A stretch of 64,000 bases of DNA from Acidobacteriota bacterium. Its GTDB lineage: Bacteria; Acidobacteriota; Terriglobia; Acidiferrales; UBA7541. The number at the start of each line of letters is the position of its first letter. The stretch's first letter is position 1. The position numbers and the translations under genes are program-made. The stretch spans positions 101,589 through 165,588 of the forward strand of contig PMUS01000014.1 of the NCBI GenBank assembly GCA_003166795.1, written 5' to 3'. Of the stretch, positions 1 through 9,244 are shown one piece after another. The notes under the pieces were generated by a model. That model did not search any database and was not told the DNA's origin. It saw only the letters and a program-made list of their open reading frames with translations.

Positions 1-129
1 GGTCTCGACGTGTGGGAACACGCCTACTACCTCAAGTATCAGAACAAGCGCCCCGACTACATCGAAGCTTGGTGGAATACAGTCAACTGGGCGCAAGCCG
101 CCGACAACTACACCGCCGCGAAGAAGTGA
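1..129 (+). CDS. Fe/Mn superoxide dismutase, C-terminal fragment
   Basis: The window opens inside this gene; the last 42 codons are read in frame 1 to a TGA at 127-129. The peptide begins [20 protein letters not shown] and runs on through a WWNTVNW segment. DVWEHAYY is the C-terminal metal-ligand motif of Fe/Mn superoxide dismutases, giving the Asp and His ligands. The enzyme dismutates superoxide to oxygen and hydrogen peroxide in the cytoplasm or periplasm. The metal cannot be decided from this fragment because the N-terminal ligands lie outside the window. A convergent kinase gene ends at 348. Confidence 0.93.
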   Translation, partial: GLDVWEHAYYLKYQNKRPDYIEAWWNTVNWAQAADNYTAAKK

Positions 130-145
130 CGATCCGACCAGGATC

Positions 146-187
146 GTCATCCCGAGGCGGACGCGCTATGCCCGCCGAGGGACCTCT
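146..187. repeat. Short dispersed repeat, GTCATCCCGA...GAGGGA type
   Basis: This stretch starts GTCATCCCGA and ends GAGGGACCTCT. A second stretch with the same ends lies at 11628-11678. I read them as members of one intergenic repeat family. The inner parts differ, so this rests only on the shared ends. Confidence 0.35.
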
Positions 188-252
188 CTTCGCGCTCGCG
201 TACGCATGCCCGTAGGGGCGCTTCTTGCTCCGCCCTTTTCGGTTTTTAGGGT

Positions 253-281
253 GCCCCATCCTCGTTTCGCGAGGGTGGGGC
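253..281. repeat. GCCCCA...TGGGGC inverted repeat, copy 1
   Basis: An almost perfect hairpin (GCCCCATCCTCG, a TTT loop, CGAGGGTGGGGC) lies between the convergent superoxide dismutase and kinase genes. Copies with nearly the same stem occur at 14704-14739 and 28181-28218. This copy has no clean T-tract. It could still act as a bidirectional terminator. Confidence 0.55.
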
Positions 282-347
282 TCCTGGCCTTTCTGGGCAT
301 TCGCTTCGGCGCGCCGCGCTGCTCTTTCATCCAACGCAAAGCGCGTC

Positions 348-3170
348 TCATTGCAATGGTATGCGGTAAAGATTGCGGTGCACGCCACTGCGTGAAAACG
401 CGTAAAGTCCCGGCGCCGGCCCCGGAATCACCTCGCCGTCCAGGAACTTCGCTCCCTTGATGTTGGACTTTTCCGCTTCAATCCCGGCGGGCGGCAGGGC
501 GGGCAGGTTCCCGTCGCTCGAAACCGGCAAGAGCCATGTCTTGTTACCCGCCATCCACGATTCCACCGATACGAAGAACAGTCGCTGGCCGGGAATCCAT
601 CCTGCCCTGCACACGCGACGACAGACCGGAACGGGAGCCCCACCCGCGACCGGGACGGCAGCCGTAGCAAACGACACGTTTTCATCCCCCGAGACGGCGC
701 GCGTTACGAGCACCCATTGCCCGTCGGGGGATACGGAGTCGTTCTCCATCTCAAGAATGGGATCGGGTGACACTTTTGTCCGCTCGCTGCCATCCTCTTT
801 CATGCGATACAGGAAGTTCAGCTGCCCCTCGGCCGCCCTGAAATACAAGTAACCCTTCGGGCCAAATACGGGCGAATCTTCGTCAGCGGACGATAGAAAC
901 TGCCGGGGAGACGAACGACTATCCAGCGAGGCCAGCCACAAGTGCGAATGCCCCTGTTCATCGGCCGCGGAGAATGCGATGCGACGCCCATCAACGGATA
1001 TATCGTAGGTGGACAACAGGAAGCCGGGGAGCAGGCGATCGCTTGTTCCTGTCTTGAGATCCACGACCCGGAGCTCTCCGCTCGAAAATTTGCCCGATGA
1101 CCCGTGAGGACTGTCCAGGTAATACAATTTCTTGCCGTCGGGAGAAAATCGCGGGTATTGCGCGAAACCCTCCGAGGAAATTTGCCGCTCGCCTTTGTCA
1201 TCGTGCACCCAGACAGTGCTTTCCGCCAGTCCGACGGAGGTAATCAGAGAACTCCCGTCGGGTGCGATTGTTATGCCTTCTTCTTCCGTGGCGCCGGAAG
1301 TCACTGGTTGTGGCTCGCCGTCCGGGAAGCGCTGCCGCCAGATGTGGAAACGCCCGCCTGAATCCGAACTCAAGTACATCCAGTTTCCGTCAGGAGACCA
1401 TGCGACATATGTACATCCCGCGTTTGGCGGTCCGACTTGCTTTCCGGCGGACTTGCCGTCGAAGGGAACGAGTCGGCAAGGCAGAAATCCGCCATTGTCC
1501 ATTTCGACTAGAAGCACCCACTTGTGATCCGGTGAAATGGCGGAACGATGGGCCATGCCCCGTTCTCGTGGAGGCACATAGACGTCGCGGAGATCGGCGC
1601 GGCTCTCATTCGACGTTACCAATGCCATGTGCATGCCCTCCTTGAGCTCGGAGAACAGCACATGCTGGCTGTCAACCCATGTCAACCCGGAGGCATTCGG
1701 TAACATCCGCTGCGGTTCACCGCCCAGCGTCGCCACCTGCCACGTATCCCAGATCCCCAGGAAGGTGGTATACGCGATGCGCGAGCCGTCGAGAGAAAAC
1801 TCCGGGCTCATCTTTTCCAGGTTGTCGCGCGTCAGCTGCACGGATTCGCCGTCCGGCAGAAGCTTGACGTAGATCTGGCCGGGACCGAAGAACGTGCTGG
1901 GTCCGCGGATGAAAGTCAGCATTCGGCCATCCGGCGAAAGCGCTGGCGAAACGGCTGAATCAACGAAATTGGTTATCTGCACCCAAGCCTGCTGCGATGG
2001 AGTTAGCGGAACGGATTGCTTCGACCGAAAAAATTCGACGGCGCCCGCGAGCAAAATCAGGAGGGCCACTAACCCGATGCCTGCGGCCAGCCAATGCCTG
2101 CGTGGGCGCGCGGCCGGAGCCACGATAGGCATCGCGGTGTCGGACCCCACCGCCTCCAGCGCCGCTCGCACCTCGGCGGCTCGCTGGTAGCGCTGCCCCA
2201 TTTCTTTCGCGAGGCAGCGTTGAACGATGGCCCTCAAGCCCGCGGGCACGTGCTGCGGCAACGGCGTCGGCGGCTCCCGCAGGATCGCCGAACTCAATTC
2301 GTAATGCGTTTGCCCGTTGAAAGGCAGCGCGCCCGTGGCCATCTCGTAGAGCACGATCCCAAACGCCCACAGGTCCGTTCGTGCGTCCGCGGGTTCACCC
2401 CGCAATACTTCCGGCGCCATGTACGGCAGCGTTCCCACGACCGTCCCGGCTTTTGTCACCGGTCCCAGCGAGCGCGTAACATCTGTGAGTTCCTCGGCGG
2501 ACAGGCGTTTCGCCAATCCAAAGTCCAGCACCTTCGCTTGACCATCTGCCGTGATCACCACGTTCGCCGTTTTCAGATCGCGGTGCACGATGTCGCGCTC
2601 ATGGGCGTGCGCCAGCGCCGCGGCGATCTGCATCCCGTAGCGCAAAACTGTCTCCAGCGCCATCCCGTCGCGCGGCACCATCTCCTTCAGCGGCCGCCCC
2701 TCCACCAGCTCCATCGCGATGTAAACTTGGCCGCTCTCTTCACCGGCTTCATAGATCGTGGCGATATTCGGGTGGTTCAGCGCGGAAGCGTTTTGCGCCT
2801 CGCGCTGCAGTCGGGTTCGAGCTGACTGGTCCGCCAGGGCGCCTTCTGGAAGGAACTTCAGTGCCACCAGACGGCCGAGCTTCGAGTCCCGTGCCTTGTA
2901 CACCACGCCCATTCCGCCCGCACCGATGCGCGCGAGGATTTCGTACGAACCCAGCTTTGTGCCGGGCTTCAACACCTCGTTGCTCCCTGCCACCGGACGC
3001 TCCATGAAACTGCTGTCCCCTTGTTCGTGCGCGGCGATTAGCGATTCGACCTCGCGACGTAAGGACGGTTCGCTGCACGTCTGGTCCAGGTAGGCGCTTC
3101 GCTGGTCAGGCGTCCGCTCCAGCGCGCCGGCGAGCACCTGCTTCACTTCTTGCCATCGCTCTCGGTTCAC
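348..3170 (-). CDS. Receptor-type Ser/Thr protein kinase with PD40 propeller
   Basis: This 940-residue protein is read from a GTG start. Residues 1-70 form a leader shared with the next two kinases. The kinase domain spans about 75-340: glycine loop GAGGMGVV (83-90), Lys105, HRDLK (197-201), DFG (216-218) and APE (252-254), so all catalytic residues are present. One membrane segment lies at about 361-380. The remaining 550 residues carry repeated SPDG and SLDGSRIAY-type motifs of PD40/TolB-like beta-propeller blades, expected outside the membrane. The likely job is phosphorylation of cytoplasmic targets in response to an outside signal. It is the last gene of an ECF-kinase array, 46 bp after its neighbour. 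The ligand is unknown. Confidence 0.9.
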   Translation of the reverse strand: MNRERWQEVKQVLAGALERTPDQRSAYLDQTCSEPSLRREVESLIAAHEQGDSSFMERPVAGSNEVLKPGTKLGSYEILARIGAGGMGVVYKARDSKLGRLVALKFLPEGALADQSARTRLQREAQNASALNHPNIATIYEAGEESGQVYIAMELVEGRPLKEMVPRDGMALETVLRYGMQIAAALAHAHERDIVHRDLKTANVVITADGQAKVLDFGLAKRLSAEELTDVTRSLGPVTKAGTVVGTLPYMAPEVLRGEPADARTDLWAFGIVLYEMATGALPFNGQTHYELSSAILREPPTPLPQHVPAGLRAIVQRCLAKEMGQRYQRAAEVRAALEAVGSDTAMPIVAPAARPRRHWLAAGIGLVALLILLAGAVEFFRSKQSVPLTPSQQAWVQITNFVDSAVSPALSPDGRMLTFIRGPSTFFGPGQIYVKLLPDGESVQLTRDNLEKMSPEFSLDGSRIAYTTFLGIWDTWQVATLGGEPQRMLPNASGLTWVDSQHVLFSELKEGMHMALVTSNESRADLRDVYVPPRERGMAHRSAISPDHKWVLLVEMDNGGFLPCRLVPFDGKSAGKQVGPPNAGCTYVAWSPDGNWMYLSSDSGGRFHIWRQRFPDGEPQPVTSGATEEEGITIAPDGSSLITSVGLAESTVWVHDDKGERQISSEGFAQYPRFSPDGKKLYYLDSPHGSSGKFSSGELRVVDLKTGTSDRLLPGFLLSTYDISVDGRRIAFSAADEQGHSHLWLASLDSRSSPRQFLSSADEDSPVFGPKGYLYFRAAEGQLNFLYRMKEDGSERTKVSPDPILEMENDSVSPDGQWVLVTRAVSGDENVSFATAAVPVAGGAPVPVCRRVCRAGWIPGQRLFFVSVESWMAGNKTWLLPVSSDGNLPALPPAGIEAEKSNIKGAKFLDGEVIPGPAPGLYAFSRSGVHRNLYRIPLQ

Positions 3171-3234
3171 GTGTCCGCTTCTCTGAATTTAACTCGCGAT
3201 TTATTCCTGCCGCAATTTATTGCAGCTTCGCGTA
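2984..3234. repeat. 251-bp direct repeat, copy 1
   Basis: This stretch covers the end of the kinase leader, the start codon, the 46-bp spacer and the last codons of the next kinase. It matches 6009-6259 with a single difference that I could find (3087 C, 6112 G). The offset is exactly 3025 bp, one kinase gene plus spacer. The match extends through non-coding bases, which points to recent duplication or gene conversion rather than protein constraint. Confidence 0.9.
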
Positions 3235-6195
3235 TTCGGCCTTGGCTTGCTTCAGAATGGGTAGGTCCGGATCGGCATCCTTCCAAAGCGTCAGGAAATC
3301 CTGGTACGCCTTGCGAGCCCTGGCGGTGTCGCCCCCAAGCGCATACGCGCGGCCGAGCCCAAGATGCGCGAGTGCCTCCTGGGGTTGATTTTGGACCACG
3401 CCGATATGGTCAATCATCAGTTGAAACTGTGCAGCCGCTTCCTTTCCCCGATGCGCGGCGAGGTGCGCCTGCCCACGCAGATAGATGGGCATCCCTTGGA
3501 ACGGATAGGCCAGATCGTAGGGAGTCGAGGGGCTCAAATTCTCAATTGCCTTTTGCGGATCGCCTTGGCCGAGCGCGAGGGCCGCTTCCGTTTCGGGTAT
3601 GTAGCCGTATCGAACCAATGTCGCCTCGGGAAAGTCTCGTTTCAATCCATCCGACACCTTTCGCGCGTCCTCGGGATCATTGCAGAGAGCGAAAATAACC
3701 CCCATCCAGCCGCGTGCGTCGAGATCCTTCGTTGACCTGACGACATCCTGAGCATCCGCTCGGGCGTCGTCGCAATTTCCGAGCATCGCCGTGCGAAACG
3801 CCAATTCTCCTTTGAGCTGCGCCACCTGGACGCTCGCCTTAGCCGACGTGGCCGCCGCGAGGCCGCGGCGGCTCCATTCACGGGAAAGAGACCACTGACC
3901 CAAGTAGCCGGCCGTGCCGGCTTGAGCATCCTCCTGAGTCCCTGGAGGCAGTTCCATCCATGGGCGCGCCAGTTGGTCCTTCATTCCGGTCTGATCGTTT
4001 TGGACAAAAGCCAAAAGATACAGCGTTACGGAGGCTTGGTACGGCTCGATGTGCTTCGCGCGGGCCTGTTGAATTGTTTCGCGCGCCTGTGGGAACAAAT
4101 TCTGAAGGTAATGGTTTATTGCCAGGAAACCGTAGGTAAATGCCGAAGGATTCAGCTCGACCGTTTTCTTGAGCGCACTGGATGCTTCGTCGTAACGCCC
4201 CACTACCTGGCACGTGATCCCAAGTCCGTTCCACGACGCTGCATCTCTCGGGTACAACTTGGCCCACTGCTCGAAGAACTGTATGGATTGCTCGTAGTCT
4301 CGCATAACGACTAAATTGTAGTCCGCGGAAATCTGAAGTCTTTCATACTCGCTCGCCCGGTCCCGAAGCTCGTAGGCTTTTTTGAGATTACTTACGGCGA
4401 GATCCCTTCTGTCCAGCGCGTCATATGCGAGTCCCAAGTTCGCGTGCGCTGCGGCGAAATTTGGGTCGAGATCAACGGCGTGCTGGTAGGAGGAGGCTGC
4501 AGCCGGAAAATCCGCCTGCCAGAATGCTTGGCCGCCCAGATTGTATGCTTGCAGGGCCTCGAGCGACGACGTCGTCGCTTGTGTGAGCGGCACATCGTAG
4601 GCTCTGAGCGAACTTCGTGACTCGCCAAGCGTTGAGCGCAGCGCCGCGGCAGCCTGGCTGAGCGCCGGCAACACCCTTTCCTTTCCGTCCGCCGTGACCT
4701 GCGCCTGTGCCAGCGATTCGCCGGTGGTGCAATTCACGCCGTTGAGCCCAAGCACATATTGATTCCCTAGCGCCGCGATCGATCCCTCGATTTCCATCGT
4801 CGCGTTCATCCGCTCGCAAACTTCTCGCGCCAGCTTGGGTGTTAGCTGTGCGTCCGGCGGCTGCTCCATCATCTTCATCGTCCGCGTAATCTGATCGCCC
4901 GAAACGACCGCGAGAAACGGCGTCTGCTGAAGCTGCACGAAGAGTCCCTGTCGCAGCGCGCCATCGAAGACTGGATCACCCGTCGTGTTCGTGAAATCCG
5001 CGACTACAATCGAATCTTTATCGGTGATCTTTGGCGCGCGATGAAAATAAAAATACCAGCCGGCCACCAGCGCGAGTGCGACCATCAGCGCTCCCGCAGC
5101 AGGAAGAGCTACGCGACGCCGCGATGCCGGGCGCGTAGTGGCAGCCGCCACTGCCGCATCCGATGAACCGCTCAGCCGGCGCAGGTCCACTCCTATTTCT
5201 TTCGCCGACTGATACCGGTTCTCCCGCTCCTTCTCCAAACACTTCAGAATGATCCGCTCCATCTCCGGCGACACCCGCGCATTCAGCGCCCGCGGCGTCA
5301 CCGGCTGCCGATGCAGAATCGCGTCCGTCAATTGGGGAACTGAGTCCTCGCGGTATGGGCGGCTGCCCGTAACGATTTCAAACAACACCGCGCCGAGCGC
5401 GTGTACGTCCGTGCGCGCGTCCGCCGGCTCGCCTCTCAATTGTTCGGGCGCCATGTACGGCAGCGTGCCCGCCATGTTGTCCGCCTGCGCGAAACTCTCT
5501 GTTGCGGACAAATCGCTCGCCGCCCGCAGAATCTTCGCCAGCCCAAAATCCAACACCTTCACCTGCCTCTTGGGCGTGACCATGATGTTTCCCGGCTTCA
5601 GGTCCCGGTGCACGACGCCCTGCTCATGCGCCTCTTCCAGTGCCGCCGCGATCTGCGTTCCGAGCGCCACCGCTTCCTTCTCCGGCTGCGAAGGCCGTTT
5701 CGCTTCTTCCGCGAGCGATTTGCCTGGCACGCACTCCATCACCAAATAATCCGTGCCTTCTTGTTCTCCCACGTCATACACCGCTGCAATGTTGGGATGA
5801 TTCAGCCTCGCCAAAGCGAGCGCTTCCTTGCGAAACCGTTTCCGCGTTGCTTTGTCCGCCAACAAACCCAGCGGCAGAACTTTGATCGCTACATCGCGCT
5901 CCAACCGCGCATCGCGCGCGCGATAAACCACTCCCATCCCGCCCGCTCCCAGGCGCGACAGGATCTCGTACGGCCCCAGCTTCGTGCCGGGCTTCAACGC
6001 CTCGTTGTTCCCTGCCACCGGACGCTCCATGAAACTGCTGTCCCCTTGTTCGTGCGCGGCGATTAGCGATTCGACCTCGCGACGTAAGGACGGTTCGCTG
6101 CACGTCTGGTCGAGGTAGGCGCTTCGCTGGTCAGGCGTCCGCTCCAGCGCGCCGGCGAGCACCTGCTTCACTTCTTGCCATCGCTCTCGGTTCAC
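3217..6195 (-). CDS. Receptor-type Ser/Thr protein kinase with TPR sensor region
   Basis: This 992-residue protein starts with GTG. The leader (1-70) is almost identical to that of the kinase at 348-3170. The catalytic domain has GAGGMGVV, Lys105 in AIKVLP, HRDLKPGN, DFGLAK and YMAPEQL. A membrane segment (ALPAAGALMVALALVAGWYF) follows at about residue 375. Next come a DFTNTTGDPVFDG segment, typical of acidobacterial and TolB-like kinases, and a long TPR array (motifs such as AAAHANLGLAYDALDRRDLA). The TPRs are predicted to be extracytoplasmic and to bind proteins. It resembles the kinase at 6242-9244 along its whole length, so the two are tandem duplicates. The signal and substrates are unknown. 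Confidence 0.9.
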   Translation of the reverse strand: MNRERWQEVKQVLAGALERTPDQRSAYLDQTCSEPSLRREVESLIAAHEQGDSSFMERPVAGNNEALKPGTKLGPYEILSRLGAGGMGVVYRARDARLERDVAIKVLPLGLLADKATRKRFRKEALALARLNHPNIAAVYDVGEQEGTDYLVMECVPGKSLAEEAKRPSQPEKEAVALGTQIAAALEEAHEQGVVHRDLKPGNIMVTPKRQVKVLDFGLAKILRAASDLSATESFAQADNMAGTLPYMAPEQLRGEPADARTDVHALGAVLFEIVTGSRPYREDSVPQLTDAILHRQPVTPRALNARVSPEMERIILKCLEKERENRYQSAKEIGVDLRRLSGSSDAAVAAATTRPASRRRVALPAAGALMVALALVAGWYFYFHRAPKITDKDSIVVADFTNTTGDPVFDGALRQGLFVQLQQTPFLAVVSGDQITRTMKMMEQPPDAQLTPKLAREVCERMNATMEIEGSIAALGNQYVLGLNGVNCTTGESLAQAQVTADGKERVLPALSQAAAALRSTLGESRSSLRAYDVPLTQATTSSLEALQAYNLGGQAFWQADFPAAASSYQHAVDLDPNFAAAHANLGLAYDALDRRDLAVSNLKKAYELRDRASEYERLQISADYNLVVMRDYEQSIQFFEQWAKLYPRDAASWNGLGITCQVVGRYDEASSALKKTVELNPSAFTYGFLAINHYLQNLFPQARETIQQARAKHIEPYQASVTLYLLAFVQNDQTGMKDQLARPWMELPPGTQEDAQAGTAGYLGQWSLSREWSRRGLAAATSAKASVQVAQLKGELAFRTAMLGNCDDARADAQDVVRSTKDLDARGWMGVIFALCNDPEDARKVSDGLKRDFPEATLVRYGYIPETEAALALGQGDPQKAIENLSPSTPYDLAYPFQGMPIYLRGQAHLAAHRGKEAAAQFQLMIDHIGVVQNQPQEALAHLGLGRAYALGGDTARARKAYQDFLTLWKDADPDLPILKQAKAEYAKLQ

Positions 6196-6259
6196 GTGTC
6201 CGCTTCTCTGAATTTAACTCGCGATTTATTCCTGCCGCAATTTATTGCAGCTTCGCGTA
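6009..6259. repeat. 251-bp direct repeat, copy 2
   Basis: Second copy of the repeat at 2984-3234. Recombination between the two copies would delete or amplify one 3025-bp kinase unit and leave the reading frames intact. Confidence 0.9.
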
Positions 6260-9244
6260 CTCGGCCTTGGCCTGCTGGAACACGGGAATATCGGTGTCGG
6301 CGTCCTGCCAAAGCGTCAGGAAATCCTTATACGCCGTGCGCGCCTTGGCGGTGTCGCCCTCAAGCGCATACGCCCGGCCGAGCCCCAGATGCGCGAGCGC
6401 TCCGATGGGTTCGTTGCCTACTATTCCGCGATGGTCGAGGATTTTCTGCAACTCAGCTGCTGCTTCGCTGGCCTGATGCGCCGCTAGATAAGCTTCGCCA
6501 CGCACGTAGATGGGATACAAAGCCCCCCAATAGATAGTGCCGCTGGCCTTGCCTAACTCATATGGGGCGGTAGCTCTTAGACTCTCAATGGCCTCAGAAG
6601 CATTTCCCCGGCTGACTGCCAGCTTTGCCCGAAGCGTCGGCAGATAATTGAACTGCACGATCGTGGATTCTGGAAATCTCTTGTCCAGATCGTCGATCAA
6701 CACTTGTACCTTGCGGTCGTCCCCCGCATATGCCAACGCTAGCGCCGCGGTGTATTCCGCATCGCGGCTTGTCGTTCTCCCCACTGCTAAAGCGACGCGC
6801 TGTCGTGCCTCGTCTGCGTTGCCGAACAGGGCTTCCCGCAGGCCAGACAGGGCAGAGTAAGTTGCGGCCGTTTCCGTCTTGTCCGCCCGGTCGGCGGAAT
6901 CCACCGCCTGGCGCGAAAACTCTCTCGCCGCACTCAGCCTCCCGGAATAGGCAGCGGTATCGGCATCCAGGGCCAACAGAACATCTTCCACTCCTGGCTT
7001 TCCAGCGCCCCATGCTACCTGTTGCGCCATCCCTGCCGCATCGTTCTGCAAGAACGCGATCATATACAGGCCAGTATGGAAGGTAGGGTGATTCAGTTCG
7101 TGTTCGAGAGCTTGCTGATACGTGGCCATCGCCTCGTCGAGGCGATTGACGGCAGTGTAGTGGTACATGAGGACGTAATAAGCGAGGGCAGCGTCCGGAT
7201 TCAGGCGCATTGCCTCCCTGCCTTCATCAACCGCTTTCTCATATTGCCCCAGGACCGGGTAAATTATCCCCCCCAAGAACATGTGCGGATCCGCGGAACG
7301 GGGATAAGCCTCCGCCCAAAGCTCGCAGGTTTGCGCGGCCTTTTCCATGTTTCCCGTCACCACCATATTGAACGAGGCGGCGATGAAATAATTCTCCCGT
7401 TCGCTGGTTCGGTCGCGGAGTTCGTATGCCCTTCGGGTGTAGTCCGCAGACATGCTCGTTTCTTTAATATCTCCATACATGCGGCCCAACAGTGCGTAGG
7501 CCATGGCAAAGTTCGGGTCGAGTTGGATCGCATGCTTGAAAAACGGAATCGCTGCCGCCGACCCTGACGTTCCCGCTACCTGATAACCTGAACTCAAAGC
7601 CTTGAGTGCCTCGAGCGATGACGTAGTGGCCTGACTGAGCGGCACGTCAAACTTTTCCAGGGACGCATGCGATTCGCCGAGCTTCGAGCGAAGCTCCGCC
7701 GCGCCGGTGGTCAGCGCCGCGAGAACTTTCTCCTTGCCGTTCGCGGTCACTTGCTCTCCGGCCAAAGTTTCGCCGCTAATGCAGTTGACGGCATTGAGGC
7801 CGAGCACGTACTGATTTCCCAGGGTGGCGATCGACCCTTCGATCTCAGTCGTCGCATTGGTGCGCTGGCACACTTCTCGCGCGACTTCCGGAGTGAGCCG
7901 CGTATCGGGCGGCTTCTCCATCAGGCGCAAAGTTTGGCCGATTTGATCGTCGGAGACGAGTTGAAGGAACGGTGTCTGTTCGAGTTGCACGGATAGCCCT
8001 TGGCGGAGCGTGCCGTCGAACACCGGATCGCCCGTCGTGTTCGTGAAATCCGCAAGGACAATGGAATCTTTCTCGGTCAACTTCGGCGCGCGATGAAAAT
8101 AGAAATACGCGCCGGCCGCCACTGCAAGCGCAACCACCAGCGCGGACGCAAGAGGAAGAACTACGCGGCGGCGTGACGCCGGGTGTACGGCAGTCGCAAC
8201 GGTCACCACCGACGGCGCGCTCAGCCGGCGCAGGTCCACTCCTATTTCTTTCGCCGACTGATACCGGTTCTCCCGTTCCTTCTCCAGACACTTCAGGATG
8301 ATTCGCTCAAGTTCCGGCGACGCCCGCGCGTTTATCGCCCGCGGTGTTACCGGCTGTCTATGAAGAATCGCCTCGGTTAGTTGGAAAACCGATTCCTCGC
8401 GATACGGTCGCTGGCCTGTCACGATCTCGAACAAAACCGCGCCGAGCGCGTGTACGTCCGTGCGCGCGTCCGCCGGCTCGCCTCTCAACTGTTCGGGCGC
8501 CATGTACGGCAATGTGCCCGCCATGTCCCGCGCCTGGGAGAAGCTCTCCGTCGAATAGGAATCATCGGCTGCCCGCAGGATCTTCGCCAACCCGAAATCC
8601 AGCACCTTCACTTGCCTCTTGGGCGTGACCATGATGTTCCCCGGCTTCAAATCCCGGTGCACGATGCCGTGTTCGTGCGCTTCCTCGAGAGCCGTGGCGA
8701 TTTGCAGCCCCAATTCCACGGCCTCCTTCTCGGGCAGCGACGACGATCCCGCCTCTTCCGCAAGCGACCTCCCGGGCACGCACTCCATCACCAGATAATC
8801 CGTGCCTTCTTGTTCTCCCACGTCGTACACCGCCGCAATATTGGGATGATTCAGCTTCGCAAGAGCGAGCGCTTCCTTGCGAAACCGTTTCCGCGTTGCT
8901 TTGTCCGCCAACAAACCCAGCGGAAGAACTTTGATCGCTACATCGCGTTCCAACCGCGCATCGCGCGCGCGATAAACCACTCCCATCCCGCCCGCTCCCA
9001 GGCGCGACAGGATCTCGTACGGCCCCAGCTTCGTGCCGGGCTTCAACGCCTCGTTGTTCCCTGCCACCGGACGCTCCATGAAACTGCTGTCCCCTTGTTC
9101 GTGCGCGGCAATCAGCGATTCAACTTCGCGCCGCAGGGAATCATCCGCACAAGCCTGATCCAGATACGCGCGCCTCTCTGCTGGTGTCCGTTCGAGCGCG
9201 CCGGCGAGCGCCTTCTTCACTTCTTGCCAGCGTTCCGGCGTCAT
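6242..9244 (-). CDS. Receptor-type Ser/Thr protein kinase with TPR sensor region
   Basis: I chose the ATG at 9244 (1000 residues, MTPERWQEVKK) because it matches the start of the two downstream paralogues and overlaps the stop of the ECF sigma gene as ATGA, a sign of translational coupling. The open frame runs on to 9298, but that extension is unlike the paralogues. Domains are the shared leader, a complete kinase (GAGGMG, AIKVLP, HRDLKPGN, DFGLAK, APE), one membrane segment (VVLPLASALVVALAVAAGAYFY), a DFTNTTGDPVFDG segment and a TPR array. It is the first kinase after the sigma factor, so it is the likeliest partner of that factor. Confidence 0.9.
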   Translation of the reverse strand: MTPERWQEVKKALAGALERTPAERRAYLDQACADDSLRREVESLIAAHEQGDSSFMERPVAGNNEALKPGTKLGPYEILSRLGAGGMGVVYRARDARLERDVAIKVLPLGLLADKATRKRFRKEALALAKLNHPNIAAVYDVGEQEGTDYLVMECVPGRSLAEEAGSSSLPEKEAVELGLQIATALEEAHEHGIVHRDLKPGNIMVTPKRQVKVLDFGLAKILRAADDSYSTESFSQARDMAGTLPYMAPEQLRGEPADARTDVHALGAVLFEIVTGQRPYREESVFQLTEAILHRQPVTPRAINARASPELERIILKCLEKERENRYQSAKEIGVDLRRLSAPSVVTVATAVHPASRRRVVLPLASALVVALAVAAGAYFYFHRAPKLTEKDSIVLADFTNTTGDPVFDGTLRQGLSVQLEQTPFLQLVSDDQIGQTLRLMEKPPDTRLTPEVAREVCQRTNATTEIEGSIATLGNQYVLGLNAVNCISGETLAGEQVTANGKEKVLAALTTGAAELRSKLGESHASLEKFDVPLSQATTSSLEALKALSSGYQVAGTSGSAAAIPFFKHAIQLDPNFAMAYALLGRMYGDIKETSMSADYTRRAYELRDRTSERENYFIAASFNMVVTGNMEKAAQTCELWAEAYPRSADPHMFLGGIIYPVLGQYEKAVDEGREAMRLNPDAALAYYVLMYHYTAVNRLDEAMATYQQALEHELNHPTFHTGLYMIAFLQNDAAGMAQQVAWGAGKPGVEDVLLALDADTAAYSGRLSAAREFSRQAVDSADRADKTETAATYSALSGLREALFGNADEARQRVALAVGRTTSRDAEYTAALALAYAGDDRKVQVLIDDLDKRFPESTIVQFNYLPTLRAKLAVSRGNASEAIESLRATAPYELGKASGTIYWGALYPIYVRGEAYLAAHQASEAAAELQKILDHRGIVGNEPIGALAHLGLGRAYALEGDTAKARTAYKDFLTLWQDADTDIPVFQQAKAEYAKLQ

